In this document: in pieces, positions 27,318 through 37,218 of the stretch
How positions within the stretch are numbered: position 1 is the stretch's first letter
Layout: every line of letters begins with the position of its first letter
Assembly: GCF_003289965.1 (NCBI RefSeq)
Contig: NZ_QMBQ01000004.1
Location: forward strand, 372,001-436,000
DNA from: Mesorhizobium atlanticum
GTDB taxonomy: Bacteria; Pseudomonadota; Alphaproteobacteria; Rhizobiales; Rhizobiaceae
Reading direction: 5' to 3'
Length of the DNA: 64,000 nt
The notes under the pieces: generated by a model
Told to the model about the DNA's origin: nothing
Databases searched by the model: none
What the model saw: the letters and a program-made list of their open reading frames with translations, nothing else
Made by a program: the position numbers and the translations under genes

Positions 27318-28172
27318 ATGATTTCCATTCTATCCCGCCTCATGCTCGCATGCCTGCTGCTGCCTTGTATTTGGACGGCCGCACACGCCCAGGCCGTCAG
27401 CTTTCCGGAACTGAGCAGCGCCGTCCCCGGACATCAGGACGTTACCTATTTCGACCTCGCCAAAATGATCGTGCCTGACCTCCAGGCAGGCGCTGACGGT
27501 TTCTACAAGGGCGGCGCGCCGATCGAGATGCGTGACATCCTGGGCGGCAACGAAGGCGGATCGCCGCCCGAAGCCATCGATCTGCCGAATGCGGCGGTGC
27601 TGGCCATCAAGGCCGGCGGCAAGGACCGGCTGACGATGCTTTTCGACCTCGGCCAGGCGCAAGACAGCTCCGAAGGTTTCGCGGTGCTGGCGCTCTACGA
27701 CCTCACCGGCAAGCCGAAACTGCTCGACGCCGTCAATGTCGGAACCGACCAGAGCACTTATTTTCGCGATCCCGGCAAACTCGCGGTCGGTGTTGGCGAC
27801 GACGCCGTCATCACCATGAGCACGCATTTCAATTCCAACCAGGGCTATGTCGGCACGATCCTGATCCTGGTCCGCAACGATCGCTTCGAACCGATCGACC
27901 AGATCAACACATTCGACGAGAATGTCTGCGCCTACAAACGCACGCAGGACCTATCCTTCCAGACACGCGGCGGTGAAAAACCCTATGCGGCGATCAAGGT
28001 GACCGTGACCGACGCCACCACGCCCAGCGGTGAAAGCTGCGAGGGGCCGGCGCCCAAGGCAGTCTCGCACGACATTTCCGTCACCTATCACTGGGACAAG
28101 ACCAGATCGCGATACGTTCGGAATTCCGACGCATTCGAGAAATTGTCAGCAGAAAACGCCAAACGCTTCTGA
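27318..28172 (+). CDS. Secreted protein of unknown function
   Basis: A 284-residue protein with a clear Sec signal peptide: a positively charged start, a hydrophobic core and cleavage after AAHAQA near residue 25. The mature part is soluble and rich in beta-structure-like segments. I do not recognise a family. The ATG at 27318 is favoured by AGGGGG 8 bases ahead; an in-frame GTG 9 bp upstream is the alternative. It may be transcribed after the HAD gene (61-bp gap). Confidence 0.78.
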   Translation: MISILSRLMLACLLLPCIWTAAHAQAVSFPELSSAVPGHQDVTYFDLAKMIVPDLQAGADGFYKGGAPIEMRDILGGNEGGSPPEAIDLPNAAVLAIKAGGKDRLTMLFDLGQAQDSSEGFAVLALYDLTGKPKLLDAVNVGTDQSTYFRDPGKLAVGVGDDAVITMSTHFNSNQGYVGTILILVRNDRFEPIDQINTFDENVCAYKRTQDLSFQTRGGEKPYAAIKVTVTDATTPSGESCEGPAPKAVSHDISVTYHWDKTRSRYVRNSDAFEKLSAENAKRF

Positions 28173-28251
28173 GCCAGCCGCATTCGTTTGCCCGGGTCGA
28201 ACGACCGCGATAAATTCCTCGCACGACCCCGCTCATGATTGAGGACTCGCC

Positions 28252-29058
28252 ATGGATAAGGGCAAGATTTTTCGCGATCTGCATGCCTCCACCTTCGTCA
28301 TGCCCAACCCCTGGGACGTAGGCACGACCAAGCTTCTGGCTTCGTTCGGCTTCAAGGCGCTGGCCACCACCAGCGCCGGCTTCGCCTTCTCGCGCGGCCT
28401 GCGGGACGGCGCCGTGACCTTCGAGGCCATGATCCACCATTGCCGCGAGGTGACCGCGGCGACCGACCTGCCGGTTTCGGCCGATCTCGAACGCGGCAAG
28501 GGAGACAGCCCCGAGCAGGCCGCCGAAACCGTCTTCGCGGCGGAGGCCGCCGGGCTCGCCGGCTGCTCGATCGAGGACCACACTGGCGACCCCGCCAACC
28601 CGATCTACGATTTCTCGCTGGCGACCGAACGCGTCGCGGCCGCCGTCGAGGCGGCCAGGGCGCTCAAGCACGATTTCGTCTTCACCGCGCGGGCCGAGAA
28701 TTTCCTCTGGGGCAAGACCGACCTCGACGACACCATCAAGCGGCTGCAGGCCTTCGAGGAGGCCGGCGCCGACGTGCTTTATGCGCCTGGCATCAGCGAC
28801 GTCGAAACGGTGCGCACGATCTGCTCGTCGGTGAGCCGGCCGGTCAATGTGATGGCCCGGCCGGGCTTCACCGTCGCCGACCTCGCCATGGCCGGCGTCA
28901 AACGCATCTCGCTCGGCCCGTGGTTGACCAATTTCGCCTATGGCATGCTGGAAACGGCGGCGCGCGAAATCCAGCAGGACGGCACTTTCGGCTTCACCCG
29001 GGCGGCGATGCCGTTCGGCAAGCTGCAGGCGCTGTTCGGCGGCGACGGCGCCGACTAG
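28252..29058 (+). CDS. Isocitrate lyase/PEP mutase-family protein
   Basis: A 268-residue TIM-barrel protein. MPNPWDVGTTKLLASFGF near the start, SADLERGKG, CSIEDHTGD and FTARAEN are typical of the PEP-mutase/oxaloacetate-decarboxylase-like group. The Lys-Lys-Cys-Gly-His catalytic loop of true isocitrate lyase is absent. It probably cleaves or forms a C-C or C-P bond in a small oxoacid, but the substrate is unknown. Confidence 0.85.
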   Translation: MDKGKIFRDLHASTFVMPNPWDVGTTKLLASFGFKALATTSAGFAFSRGLRDGAVTFEAMIHHCREVTAATDLPVSADLERGKGDSPEQAAETVFAAEAAGLAGCSIEDHTGDPANPIYDFSLATERVAAAVEAARALKHDFVFTARAENFLWGKTDLDDTIKRLQAFEEAGADVLYAPGISDVETVRTICSSVSRPVNVMARPGFTVADLAMAGVKRISLGPWLTNFAYGMLETAAREIQQDGTFGFTRAAMPFGKLQALFGGDGAD

Positions 29059-29112
29059 AGCAATTTCCCACCTGGAAACCGCGACAAAACAGAGAGGCGG
29101 TGAAACGCTCTA
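29056..29112. repeat. Repeat spanning both convergent stop codons
   Basis: TAGAGC (29056-29061) and GCTCTA (29107-29112) are terminal inverted repeats around a degenerate copy of a common rhizobial palindrome. The first TAG is the stop of the PEP-mutase-family gene and the complement of the last CTA is the stop of the EI24 gene. Confidence 0.55.
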
Positions 29113-29811
29113 GGGGCGAACCGCCTCCCGCGCCGAAACCGCCTTGTGCAGATGCACCATCATGGCCGCCGCGAAGAGCGGCGTCAGCAGGTTGAGCAGC
29201 GGCACGGCGAGGAACAGGGCGATGACCAGCCCGGCCAGGAACACGGTCCCGGTATTTTCGCGGCGCAGCGCCTTGGCCTCGGCTTCTGGGCGAAAACGCA
29301 TGGCCGCGAATTCGAAGAATTCGCGGCCGAGCAGATAGCCGTTGACGATGAAGAAGGCGGCGATGTTGATGCCCGGGACCAGAAGCAAGAGCAGCGCCAC
29401 GATGTTGCCGAGGACCACCACGCCGAAGAATTTGATGGCCAGCACAAGCGAATGCAGCGCCGGCACGGCACGGCCGGGCGGATCGTTGGGATAGTCGGTA
29501 CGCTCGACCACCTCGGCGACATCGTCGAGGAACAGACCGGCGACGATCGCCGTGACCGGGGCGATGAGCAAAGCCATCCCCACCGCCAGCACGATGCCGG
29601 CAATGATGGCGCTGAGCCACCCGGCCCAGGATGGCAGGCCCGGCAGCAACGTCTGCAGCCACGGCCAGGCCAGCCATTCGAGCAGGCTTTCGAGGCCGAC
29701 CCACAGCGCCAGCAGAGCAAGCAGCGTCAGCCCCAGCGTCTTGAGGAAGACGGAACGGAATTCGGGCGAGAACAGCCGACTGGCGGCGGCGCGGGCAGCA
29801 TCTAGGATCAC
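29110..29811 (-). CDS. EI24/CysZ-family membrane protein
   Basis: A 233-residue membrane protein with about four long hydrophobic segments. In this family, also annotated as sulfate transporter CysZ, a central loop such as VPGINIAAFFIVNGYLLGREF is usual, as here. I chose a GTG start at 29809-29811, giving (M)ILDAARAA, because homologues begin this way. The in-frame ATG at 29883 would add 24 atypical residues. A role in sulfate or other anion permeation is possible, but no cys genes are nearby. Confidence 0.75.
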   Translation of the reverse strand: MILDAARAAASRLFSPEFRSVFLKTLGLTLLALLALWVGLESLLEWLAWPWLQTLLPGLPSWAGWLSAIIAGIVLAVGMALLIAPVTAIVAGLFLDDVAEVVERTDYPNDPPGRAVPALHSLVLAIKFFGVVVLGNIVALLLLLVPGINIAAFFIVNGYLLGREFFEFAAMRFRPEAEAKALRRENTGTVFLAGLVIALFLAVPLLNLLTPLFAAAMMVHLHKAVSAREAVRP

Positions 29812-29905
29812 GGCGGGTGCAGACCCCTCATCGAGAAACGACGCCCCCGAGATAGGCGGCGAGGGAGAGCGGCGCAACTGCAAGGCGAGATCGTCGCCCG
29901 ACCGT

Positions 29906-30817
29906 TCACGCTTTTCCCGGGATCGCTCCTGCCCGCCTGGCGGGAATGGTCATTGCCGCAACGCCGGCGACGACGAAACCCATGCCGACCCATGCGGCCG
30001 GCCCCAGGCTTTCACCCAGGAAGACGGCGCCGATGCCGACGCCGATCGGCACGCGCAGATAGGCCTGCGAGGTGGTGCCGACCGAGCCCAGCGTGTGGAT
30101 GAGGCGAAAATAGATGACGAAGGCCAGCGCCGTCGAAAAGACCGACAGCCCGAGCAGGGCCAGGATCGAAGCCGTCGACGGCGCAAGCGTCCATGGCCGG
30201 TCGATGATCAGGCTGAGCGGCACGAGCATCACCGCGCCGCAAAGCATCGAGCCCGCGGCCGGTATCATCGGATCGAGGCCCTTGAAGCCGCGGCCGAAGA
30301 TCGCCGCGCCGGCATAGGAGACCGTCGCGATGACGATCGCAAGCTGCGCCGAGATTTGACGGCCAAGCCCGCCAAGCGCTTCCGTGCCGATGATGAGACA
30401 GATGCCGACGATGCCGGCCCCGACACCGGCGAGCTTGCGCGCCGTGACGGGCTCATGGCGCGTGATCAACGCCGTCAGCAGGAAGGTGAAGATCGGCGAC
30501 GTCGAGTTGAGAATGGTGGCGAGGCCGGCATCGACCGAACGCTCGGCGGCGGCGATCAGGGTGAAGGGCACGACGCTGTTGAGGCAGGCCTGGAAAGCGA
30601 ACCGACGCCACATTGCCGCGTCGGCAGGCATGGCAAGGCCGCGCCAGCGAATGACGGTGAGCAGAATGGCCCCGGCGATCAGGGTCCGGGCGGCGATGAA
30701 GGTGACAGGCGGGATCGTCTCGACGCCGATCTTGATAAAGGTGTAGGAAGCGCCCCACAGCACCGCCAGGACGCCTAGAAGCGCAAGGTCGGCGGACATT
30801 TCGGTCTTTCCGGACAT
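29906..30817 (-). CDS. EamA/DMT-superfamily transporter
   Basis: A 303-residue permease with about ten membrane helices and two EamA repeats, starting MSGKTEMSADLALLGVLAVL. WGASYTFIKIG and the tail GESLGPAAWVGMGFVVAGV are typical of DMT exporters. An alternative ATG lies 18 bp downstream. Substrate unknown; it is a paralogue of the 11084 gene, but not closely alike. Confidence 0.88.
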   Translation of the reverse strand: MSGKTEMSADLALLGVLAVLWGASYTFIKIGVETIPPVTFIAARTLIAGAILLTVIRWRGLAMPADAAMWRRFAFQACLNSVVPFTLIAAAERSVDAGLATILNSTSPIFTFLLTALITRHEPVTARKLAGVGAGIVGICLIIGTEALGGLGRQISAQLAIVIATVSYAGAAIFGRGFKGLDPMIPAAGSMLCGAVMLVPLSLIIDRPWTLAPSTASILALLGLSVFSTALAFVIYFRLIHTLGSVGTTSQAYLRVPIGVGIGAVFLGESLGPAAWVGMGFVVAGVAAMTIPARRAGAIPGKA

Positions 30818-31094
30818 TCGTGGTTCGCACCCTTCAGCCTGTTGCCGTCGGTCGGCTTCTAGCCCGCGCTGCCGCGGAATTGTTTCCACCAAGATGAAAC
30901 CTTAGCTGTCAGGGTCGCGACTGTTGTGGGCCAGTTCGACGCGAACGCTGCCGCAGCCGGCGAACAATCGGCGCCGAGGCCGGTACCGCGGAAGGCGATG
31001 GCGATTTTCGGGGTAGGCAAAGCAGCGGCAACTCGCTAGACCCGCGCCCGGCCGGCATGCCAGATAGCCGGGTGGGTTCTTGGCGGAGATCTTG

Positions 31095-32087
31095 ATGCCG
31101 GAATATGACGTGCTTTGCATCGGCAATGCCATTGTCGACATCATCGCGCAATGCGACGAGGCTTTTCTCGAGACCAACGGCATCATCAAGGGCGCGATGA
31201 ACCTTATCGACGCCAGGCGCGCCGAACTGCTCTACAGCCGCATGGGGCCGGCGATCGAGGCTTCAGGCGGCAGCGCCGGCAACACGGCGGCCGGTGTCGC
31301 CAGTCTCGGCGGACGGGCTGCCTTCTTCGGCAAGGTTTCCAACGATGCGCTGGGCGAGATCTATACGCACGACATTCAGGCCCAGGGCGTGGCCTTCGAC
31401 ACCAGGCCGCTTACAGGCCAGCCGCCCACGGCGCGCTCGATGATCTTCGTCACGCCAGACGGCGAGCGTTCGATGAACACCTATCTCGGCGCCTGCGTCG
31501 AGCTTGGCCCCGAGGATGTCGAGGCCGACAAGGCGTCCGGCGCCAGGGTGACCTATTTCGAGGGTTATCTGTGGGATCCGCCGCGCGCCAAGGAGGCCAT
31601 CCGCCAAACGGCAAAGCTGGCGCATGCGGCCGGCCGCGAGGTGTCGATGACGCTGTCGGATTCCTTTTGCGTCGACCGCTACCGCGACGAATTCCTCGAG
31701 CTGATGCGCTCAGGCACCGTCGATATCGTCTTTGCCAACAGCCACGAGATCAAATCGCTCTACCAGACCGCCTCCTTCGAAGAGGCGCTCGCCGCCATCC
31801 GCAAGGATTGCAAAATAGCCGCTGTCACCCGTTCCGAAAAAGGCTCGGTCATCGTTCGTGGCGACGAGACCGTCACCATCCAGGCGACGAAGATCAAGGA
31901 ACTGGTCGACACGACCGGCGCCGGCGATCTTTACGCCGCCGGCTTCCTTTACGGCTACACGACCGGACGCAGCCTCAAGGAGTGCGGCGACCTCGGCTCG
32001 CTGGCGGCCGGTTTGGTGATCCAGCAGATCGGCCCGCGCCCGCGCCAGAATCTGCGCCGCGAGGCCGAGCAAGCCGGACTGCTTTAG
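31095..32087 (+). CDS. PfkB-family kinase, probably adenosine kinase
   Basis: A 330-residue ribokinase-fold enzyme. It opens MPEYDVLCIGNAIVDIIAQC, with substrate-binding GGSAGNTAAGVASLGG and the anion-hole/catalytic loop DTTGAGDLYAAGF near the C-terminus. Rhizobial proteins of this sequence are annotated as adenosine kinase (adenosine to AMP). The ATG at 31095 follows GGAG. It stands alone, preceded by 277 bp in which I see nothing definite. Confidence 0.9.
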   Translation: MPEYDVLCIGNAIVDIIAQCDEAFLETNGIIKGAMNLIDARRAELLYSRMGPAIEASGGSAGNTAAGVASLGGRAAFFGKVSNDALGEIYTHDIQAQGVAFDTRPLTGQPPTARSMIFVTPDGERSMNTYLGACVELGPEDVEADKASGARVTYFEGYLWDPPRAKEAIRQTAKLAHAAGREVSMTLSDSFCVDRYRDEFLELMRSGTVDIVFANSHEIKSLYQTASFEEALAAIRKDCKIAAVTRSEKGSVIVRGDETVTIQATKIKELVDTTGAGDLYAAGFLYGYTTGRSLKECGDLGSLAAGLVIQQIGPRPRQNLRREAEQAGLL

Positions 32088-32091
32088 GTCT

Positions 32092-32172
32092 CTTACCTCT
32101 CATCCTTGTGGGAGAGGTCGGATTGCCCGATTTGTCCTTACAAATCGGATGGCAATCCGGGTGAGGGGTAAG
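32092..32172. repeat. Nested palindromic repeat downstream of the kinase gene
   Basis: Three nested pairs: CTTACC/GGTAAG at the ends, GGATTGCC (32120-32127) with GGCAATCC (32151-32158), and GATTTGT (32129-32135) with ACAAATC (32140-32146). It starts 5 bp after the kinase stop and could end transcription. The rest of the 32088-32490 gap shows no other clear signal. Confidence 0.65.
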
Positions 32173-32490
32173 CACCAAGCTGGAGTCCCCGTTTCGGCGC
32201 TGCACGCCGAGTCACCGCCTGGGGCGAGTCACTGGCCTCGCCCATCCTTCCGACCCCACAGGGAGAAGGAAGAACGCCGGCTGTCGCGCCCCTGTCACAC
32301 AGCGCTCCTACACGCAAAGATAGGGCGTTCCGCGACTGACATTTCGGCATGCCAAACCAGGGGTGTGAAGATGCAAGCCAGCAACCTGCCGGGCCGCGGC
32401 GTCCGTTGCCGCCGCAATCCGTGCTTTCCGCGATAGAATTTCAGCAACCGCCGGCGCCCGGGGGAGGAGCGCGGGCCACAAGACGAACGC

Positions 32491-33189
32491 ATGACCAGAC
32501 TTCAGACCCCGCCCGAGGGGATTTCGCAAGAGACCTTGGCAGGCATCGTGACCGAGGCCGTGCAGCAGACATTGATGCAGCAAGGTGTCCTGCTGGACGC
32601 ACAGGCCCTGGTTTCAGCCAGCGCGCTCGCCGGCAGCTTGGCGGCCGCCCTTCCCTTCCTGCCGCCGGCGCAGCGCCATGCGGTCGATTCTTTCAAGGGC
32701 GATTGGACCGCGCTCGTGTCCGAGTTCTTCCGCTCGGTGCCGGAGAGAACCGCAGGCGGAAGTCCGACGGTGCCCGACCAGGCTTCCGAGCGCGTGCCGA
32801 TGGAGACGGGAAGGCTTCAGAATATCGCAGAACGCGCGGCCGATCTTCAATCGATGCTGCTTGAGGATTGGGCCGGCGAGGTCGCCGGCTCGACCTATCT
32901 GGAAGAGAAGCTGCGCATCCCGCGCTCGACACTGCATCGCTGGCAGAGGCGCGGCGAGGTCGTCGCGTTGCGCAAGGGTGGCCGCAAACATGTCTTTCCA
33001 CTCGCCCAGTTCGTCGACGGTAGGCCGGTTCTGGGGATCAGCGACGTGCTGTCGGCGATCGCCAATCCGAGGCTCGCCTGGTTCTGGCTGACCCGCCCCG
33101 CGCCCGAGCTTAGTGGCCGCGTTCCTATCGAAATGTTGAGGGACGACATGGTCGCGGACGTGGTCCGCGCCGCCGGCACCGTGTGCTGA
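32491..33189 (+). CDS. Hypothetical protein with MbcA/ParS-like C-terminus
   Basis: A 232-residue protein without a close family by eye. Residues about 140-168 (PRSTLHRWQRRGEVVALRKG) look like a DNA-binding helix and wing. The C-terminal part, NPRLAWFWLTRP then RVPIEML, resembles the Xre/MbcA/ParS toxin-binding domain (DUF2384) of RES-Xre antitoxins. No RES-type toxin follows: downstream is a 378-bp AT-rich gap and a porin. It may therefore be an orphan antitoxin-like regulator. The family call is tentative. Confidence 0.6.
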   Translation: MTRLQTPPEGISQETLAGIVTEAVQQTLMQQGVLLDAQALVSASALAGSLAAALPFLPPAQRHAVDSFKGDWTALVSEFFRSVPERTAGGSPTVPDQASERVPMETGRLQNIAERAADLQSMLLEDWAGEVAGSTYLEEKLRIPRSTLHRWQRRGEVVALRKGGRKHVFPLAQFVDGRPVLGISDVLSAIANPRLAWFWLTRPAPELSGRVPIEMLRDDMVADVVRAAGTVC

Positions 33190-33567
33190 CACTGTCTCGC
33201 GGATTCGATCTTTTCCATATTTGTCCGCGGTTTTAGAAATTTATTCGGCAAATCACCTGTCATAAGACTGTAATAATCGGCACATTTGGCACATTCTGAA
33301 GGTTTTCTAGCGTTTCGATTGTACTCTACGTTCAGAATGTCCCATTTTTTGCAGATATGTGACGTGATATTTGGGCAACAAGACTTTCATAAGATGCAAA
33401 AAGCCGCTTTCCAGACACAATCTCTGTTGTGCGCAGCCACCATTTGGGTCATGTCCAAGGCGAAGAAGCGGCGCCGGTGCGCGTACTTTTTCACGATGGG
33501 GACGGGGGTGGCAAAGCCGAACGGCATGTCAGGCCTGTCTTGAACCTTTGACTGGAGATTCAAGAAA
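33190..33567 (+). promoter_or_regulatory. AT-rich 378-bp region ahead of the porin gene
   Basis: This gap is visibly richer in A and T than its surroundings, mainly at 33210-33420, and has no credible gene. It should contain the porin promoter and a long leader. I cannot place the -10 and -35 boxes with confidence. A long AT-rich upstream zone of this kind is typical for highly expressed porin genes in rhizobia. Confidence 0.5.
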
Positions 33568-34710
33568 ATGAACATCAAGAGCCTTCTTCTCGGCTCAGCT
33601 GCGGCCCTGATCGCAGTTTCGGGCGCCCGCGCCGCCGACGCGGTCACCGTAGCCGAGCCGGAACCGGCCGAATACGTGAAGATCTGCGACGTCTACGGCG
33701 CCGGCTACTTCTACATCCCCGGCACCGAGACCTGCCTGCGCATCGGTGGCTACCTGCGCTACGACATGGGCGTCGGCGATTCCGGCACGCTGGATGGCGT
33801 CAACAACGTCCCGGACCACATGGACGGTGACAGCCACGACACCTACTACAAGAACATGCGCTTCACACTGCGCACCTATACCGGCCAGGAAACCGAGCTC
33901 GGCACGTTGAAGACCTTCACCGAGACCCGCTTCCAGTTCGGCAACAAGTCCGGCGACTATGAAATTAGCGGCTCTGACTGGCAGGCCATCAACAAAGGCG
34001 TCACCCTCAACTTCGCCTGGATCCAGCTCGGCGGCTTGCGCGTCGGTAAGGATGAAACGGCCTATGACCAGTTCATCGGCTACGCCGGCGCGGTCATCCA
34101 GGACACCATCATCCCGTATGGCATCAAGGACACCAACGTCGTTCAGTATAATTTCGACGCAGGCAACGGCATCACCGGCGTCGTCTCGCTCGAAGAAGGC
34201 ACCGGCGTCAACACGATCGACAGCTATGTTCCGCATGTCGTCGGCGGCCTGAAGTACAAGGGCGACTGGGGTGCCATCACCGGCGTCGTCGCTTATGACA
34301 GCAACTACGAGGAAGTGACCGGCAAGGTTCGCCTGGACGTCAACGTCAGCAAGGAACTGACCCTGTTCGTCATGGGCGGCTACGGCACCACCCACAACAG
34401 CGACGACTTTGCCCCGAGCGGCCGTACTCAGTACAAGCCGTGGGGCGGGAACTGGGCTGTGTGGGGTGGCGGCACCTACAAGTTCAACGAGAAGACGGCG
34501 TTCAACGTCCAGGCTTCAGCTGACGACGACAAGAACATCGCCCTCGCCGCGAACGTCGCCTACACCATCGTCCCGGGCTTCACGATCACGACCGAAGTCG
34601 ACTGGGATCACTTCGGCCGCTTCGGCGAAAAGACCATCTACGGTAACTTCACCAAGGCTGACAAGAAAGACAGCATCGGCGGTATCGTCCGCTTCCAGCG
34701 CAACTTCTGA
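33568..34710 (+). CDS. Outer-membrane porin (Omp2/RopA type)
   Basis: A 380-residue porin with a signal peptide (residues 1-23, cut after ARA) and the conserved mature start with CDVYGAGYFYIPGTETCLRI, whose two cysteines are a hallmark of Brucella Omp2 and rhizobial RopA porins. It ends in Phe, as outer-membrane barrels do (IVRFQRNF). It forms trimeric channels for small hydrophilic solutes. A strong intrinsic terminator follows 21 bp after the stop. Confidence 0.95.
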   Translation: MNIKSLLLGSAAALIAVSGARAADAVTVAEPEPAEYVKICDVYGAGYFYIPGTETCLRIGGYLRYDMGVGDSGTLDGVNNVPDHMDGDSHDTYYKNMRFTLRTYTGQETELGTLKTFTETRFQFGNKSGDYEISGSDWQAINKGVTLNFAWIQLGGLRVGKDETAYDQFIGYAGAVIQDTIIPYGIKDTNVVQYNFDAGNGITGVVSLEEGTGVNTIDSYVPHVVGGLKYKGDWGAITGVVAYDSNYEEVTGKVRLDVNVSKELTLFVMGGYGTTHNSDDFAPSGRTQYKPWGGNWAVWGGGTYKFNEKTAFNVQASADDDKNIALAANVAYTIVPGFTITTEVDWDHFGRFGEKTIYGNFTKADKKDSIGGIVRFQRNF

Positions 34711-34731
34711 TCGATCCTCGGGATCAAACAG

Positions 34732-34763
34732 AAAGGCCCGCGGCGCTGCCGCGGGCCTTTTGC
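34732..34763 (+). terminator. Rho-independent terminator of the porin gene
   Basis: A perfect 13-bp stem, AAAGGCCCGCGGC (34732-34744) with GCCGCGGGCCTTT (34748-34760), has a 3-nt loop and ends in a short T run (TTTT). It lies between the convergent porin and malic enzyme genes, and the A-run on the left lets it work in both directions. Confidence 0.9.
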
Positions 34764-34801
34764 TTTGGCTCAAGCAAAGAAACGGTCGAACTGCTACCGG
34801 T

Positions 34802-37081
34802 TCAATTCCCCGCCGTATAGGCCGCGATCGCCGCCATGTTGACGATATCGCTGTCCTTGGCGTTCAACGACACGATCTGCACTGGCTTGTTCAAGCCCAC
34901 CAGCAGCGGGCCGATGACGGTCGAGCCGCCGAGCTCCTGCAGCATCTTGGTCGAAATCGAGGCCGAGTGGAATGCCGGCATGATCAGCACATTGGCCGGA
35001 CCGGTCAGGCGGATGAACGGATATTGCGCCATGGCGCGCGGGTTCAGCGCCACGTCGGCCGCCATCTCGCCGTCATACTCGAAATCGACGCGGCGCTTGT
35101 CGAGGATACGCACCGCCTCCTGCACGCGCTCGGAACGCTCGCCCTGCGGATGGCCGAAGGTGGAGTAGGCGAGCATGGCAATCCTCGGCTCGTAGCCCAT
35201 GCGGCGGGCAAAACCCGCGGCCTCCTCCGCGATGTCGGCGATCTGCTCGGCATTCGGCATGTCGTGCACGGCGGTGTCGGCGACAAGCACGGTGCGACCC
35301 CGCGCGAGCACGATCGACACGCCGATGACGCGGTGGCCTGGCTTGGCGTCGATGATGCGGCGTACATCGTCGAGCGCGGTGGAATAGTTGCGGGTGACGC
35401 CGGTGACGATACCGTCGGCATCGCCCAGCGCCACCATGCAGGCGGCGAAATGGTTGCGGTCGTTGTTGATCAGCCGCTGGCAATCGCGGAACAGGAAGCC
35501 TTTCCGCTGCATGCGCTCGTAGAGATAATCGGTGTAGATGCCGTTGCGGCGCGACAGCCTGGCGTTGATGATTTCGAGGCCCGGCTTGTTGAGATCGATG
35601 CCGGCATTGCGGGCGTTGTCCTTGATGATGTCGTCACGACCGAGCAGGATCGCCGTGCCGAGCTTCTGGTTCACATAGGAGACCGCGGCGCGCATCACCT
35701 GCTCCTCCTCGCCTTCGGCGAAGACGATGCGCTTGGGCTGGCGGCGCACGCGGTCGTAGATGCGCTGCAGGGTCGAGGCGATCGGGTCGCGGCGGGCCGA
35801 CAGCTCCTGCGCGTACCGGTCGAGGTCGAGGATCGGCTTGCGGGCGACGCCGGACTCCATCGCCGCCTTCGCCACGGCCAGCGGGATCGCCGAGATCAGG
35901 CGTGGGTCGAACGGCACGGGGATGATGTAGTTGGGGCCGAATTTCGGCCGGTTGCCCTGATAGGCGGCGGCGACATCGTCCGGCACGTCCTGGCGCGCCA
36001 GCTCGGCCAGCGCGCGTGCCGCCGCGATCTTCATCTCGTCATTGATGGTGGTGGCCCGGACATCCAGCGCGCCGCGGAAGATGTAGGGGAAGCCCAGCAC
36101 ATTGTTGACCTGATTGGGGTAGTCCGAGCGGCCGGTCGCCATGATGGCGTCGGTGCGAATTTCGCCGACTTCCTCGGGCGTGATCTCGGGGTCGGGATTG
36201 GCCATGGCGAAGATGATCGGGTTCTTCGCCATCGACTGCACCATGGCAGGCGTCAGCGTGCCCTTGGCGGAAAGGCCGAGGAAGACGTCGGCGCCGTCAA
36301 GCGCCTCGGCGAGGCTGCGCGCCTCGGTCTTGACCGCATGCGCAGACTTCCACTGATTCATGCCTTCGGTGCGGCCTTGGAAGACCACGCCCTTGGTGTC
36401 GCACAGGATGATGTTTTCCGGCGAAAAGCCCATCGCCTTCATCAGTTCGATACAGGCGATGCCGGCCGCGCCCGCGCCGTTGCAGACCATCTTCGTGGTC
36501 TTCATGTCGCGGCCGGTGATCTCCAGCGCGTTGATCAGCCCGGCGGCCGAGATGATCGCCGTGCCGTGCTGGTCGTCATGGAAGACGGGAATGTCCATCA
36601 ATTCGCGCAGCCGCTGCTCGATGATGAAGCACTCCGGCGCCTTGATGTCCTCGAGATTGATGCCGCCGAAGGACGGGCCGAGGAAGCGCACGCAATTGAC
36701 GAACTCGTCGGCGTCCTCCGTCGCCACTTCGAGGTCGATCGAATCGACATCGGCGAAGCGCTTGAACAGCACGGACTTGCCTTCCATCACCGGCTTGGAG
36801 GCCAGCGCGCCGAGATTGCCGAGACCTAGGATGGCGGTGCCGTTGGAGATGACCGCGACCATGTTGCCGCGCGTCGTATAGTCGAAGGCGCGGCTCGGGT
36901 CCTCGGCGATGGCGCGCACAGGGACGGCGACGCCCGGCGAATAGGCGAGGCTCAGATCGCGTTGCGTCGCCATCGGCTTGGTGGCGACGATCTCCAGCTT
37001 GCCGGGCCGCCCCATGGCGTGGAATTCCAGCGCCTCCTCGGGACTGACGGAGGGGCCGCTGCTTTCGGTTTTCCTAGCCAT
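34802..37081 (-). CDS. maeB: NADP-dependent malic enzyme with phosphotransacetylase-like tail
   Basis: A 759-residue multimodular malic enzyme. The N-terminal malic and NAD(P)-binding domains cover about 1-430 ([44 protein letters not shown]). The C-terminal third resembles phosphate acetyl/butyryltransferase, usual for the rhizobial Dme/Tme enzymes. It converts malate to pyruvate and CO2. Family members are important in dicarboxylate use by rhizobia. I chose the ATG at 37079-37081 (MARKTESSG). I assign the NADP form only by overall family; Dme versus Tme cannot be separated by eye. Confidence 0.93.
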   Translation of the reverse strand: MARKTESSGPSVSPEEALEFHAMGRPGKLEIVATKPMATQRDLSLAYSPGVAVPVRAIAEDPSRAFDYTTRGNMVAVISNGTAILGLGNLGALASKPVMEGKSVLFKRFADVDSIDLEVATEDADEFVNCVRFLGPSFGGINLEDIKAPECFIIEQRLRELMDIPVFHDDQHGTAIISAAGLINALEITGRDMKTTKMVCNGAGAAGIACIELMKAMGFSPENIILCDTKGVVFQGRTEGMNQWKSAHAVKTEARSLAEALDGADVFLGLSAKGTLTPAMVQSMAKNPIIFAMANPDPEITPEEVGEIRTDAIMATGRSDYPNQVNNVLGFPYIFRGALDVRATTINDEMKIAAARALAELARQDVPDDVAAAYQGNRPKFGPNYIIPVPFDPRLISAIPLAVAKAAMESGVARKPILDLDRYAQELSARRDPIASTLQRIYDRVRRQPKRIVFAEGEEEQVMRAAVSYVNQKLGTAILLGRDDIIKDNARNAGIDLNKPGLEIINARLSRRNGIYTDYLYERMQRKGFLFRDCQRLINNDRNHFAACMVALGDADGIVTGVTRNYSTALDDVRRIIDAKPGHRVIGVSIVLARGRTVLVADTAVHDMPNAEQIADIAEEAAGFARRMGYEPRIAMLAYSTFGHPQGERSERVQEAVRILDKRRVDFEYDGEMAADVALNPRAMAQYPFIRLTGPANVLIMPAFHSASISTKMLQELGGSTVIGPLLVGLNKPVQIVSLNAKDSDIVNMAAIAAYTAGN

Positions 37082-37218
37082 GATGCCTGACGTTTTCCTC
37101 ACCAATTCGCGCTCTTGAGGCGAGCGCATTCTTTTGAATTATCGCTTAAGCCCATACTCCGCCGCTGTAAACCGCCAAGCGGTCAAGTGACAGTGTCCGT
37201 AGGTGCTGCCGGCGACAG

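Noticed and set aside
33286..33543. Small open frame in the porin leader
   Set aside because: AT-rich, no ribosome site, and no resemblance to a protein.
34409..36829. Plus-strand 806-codon frame running out of the porin gene and over the malic enzyme
   Set aside because: It starts in another frame of the porin, reads through the terminator and is antisense to the malic enzyme.
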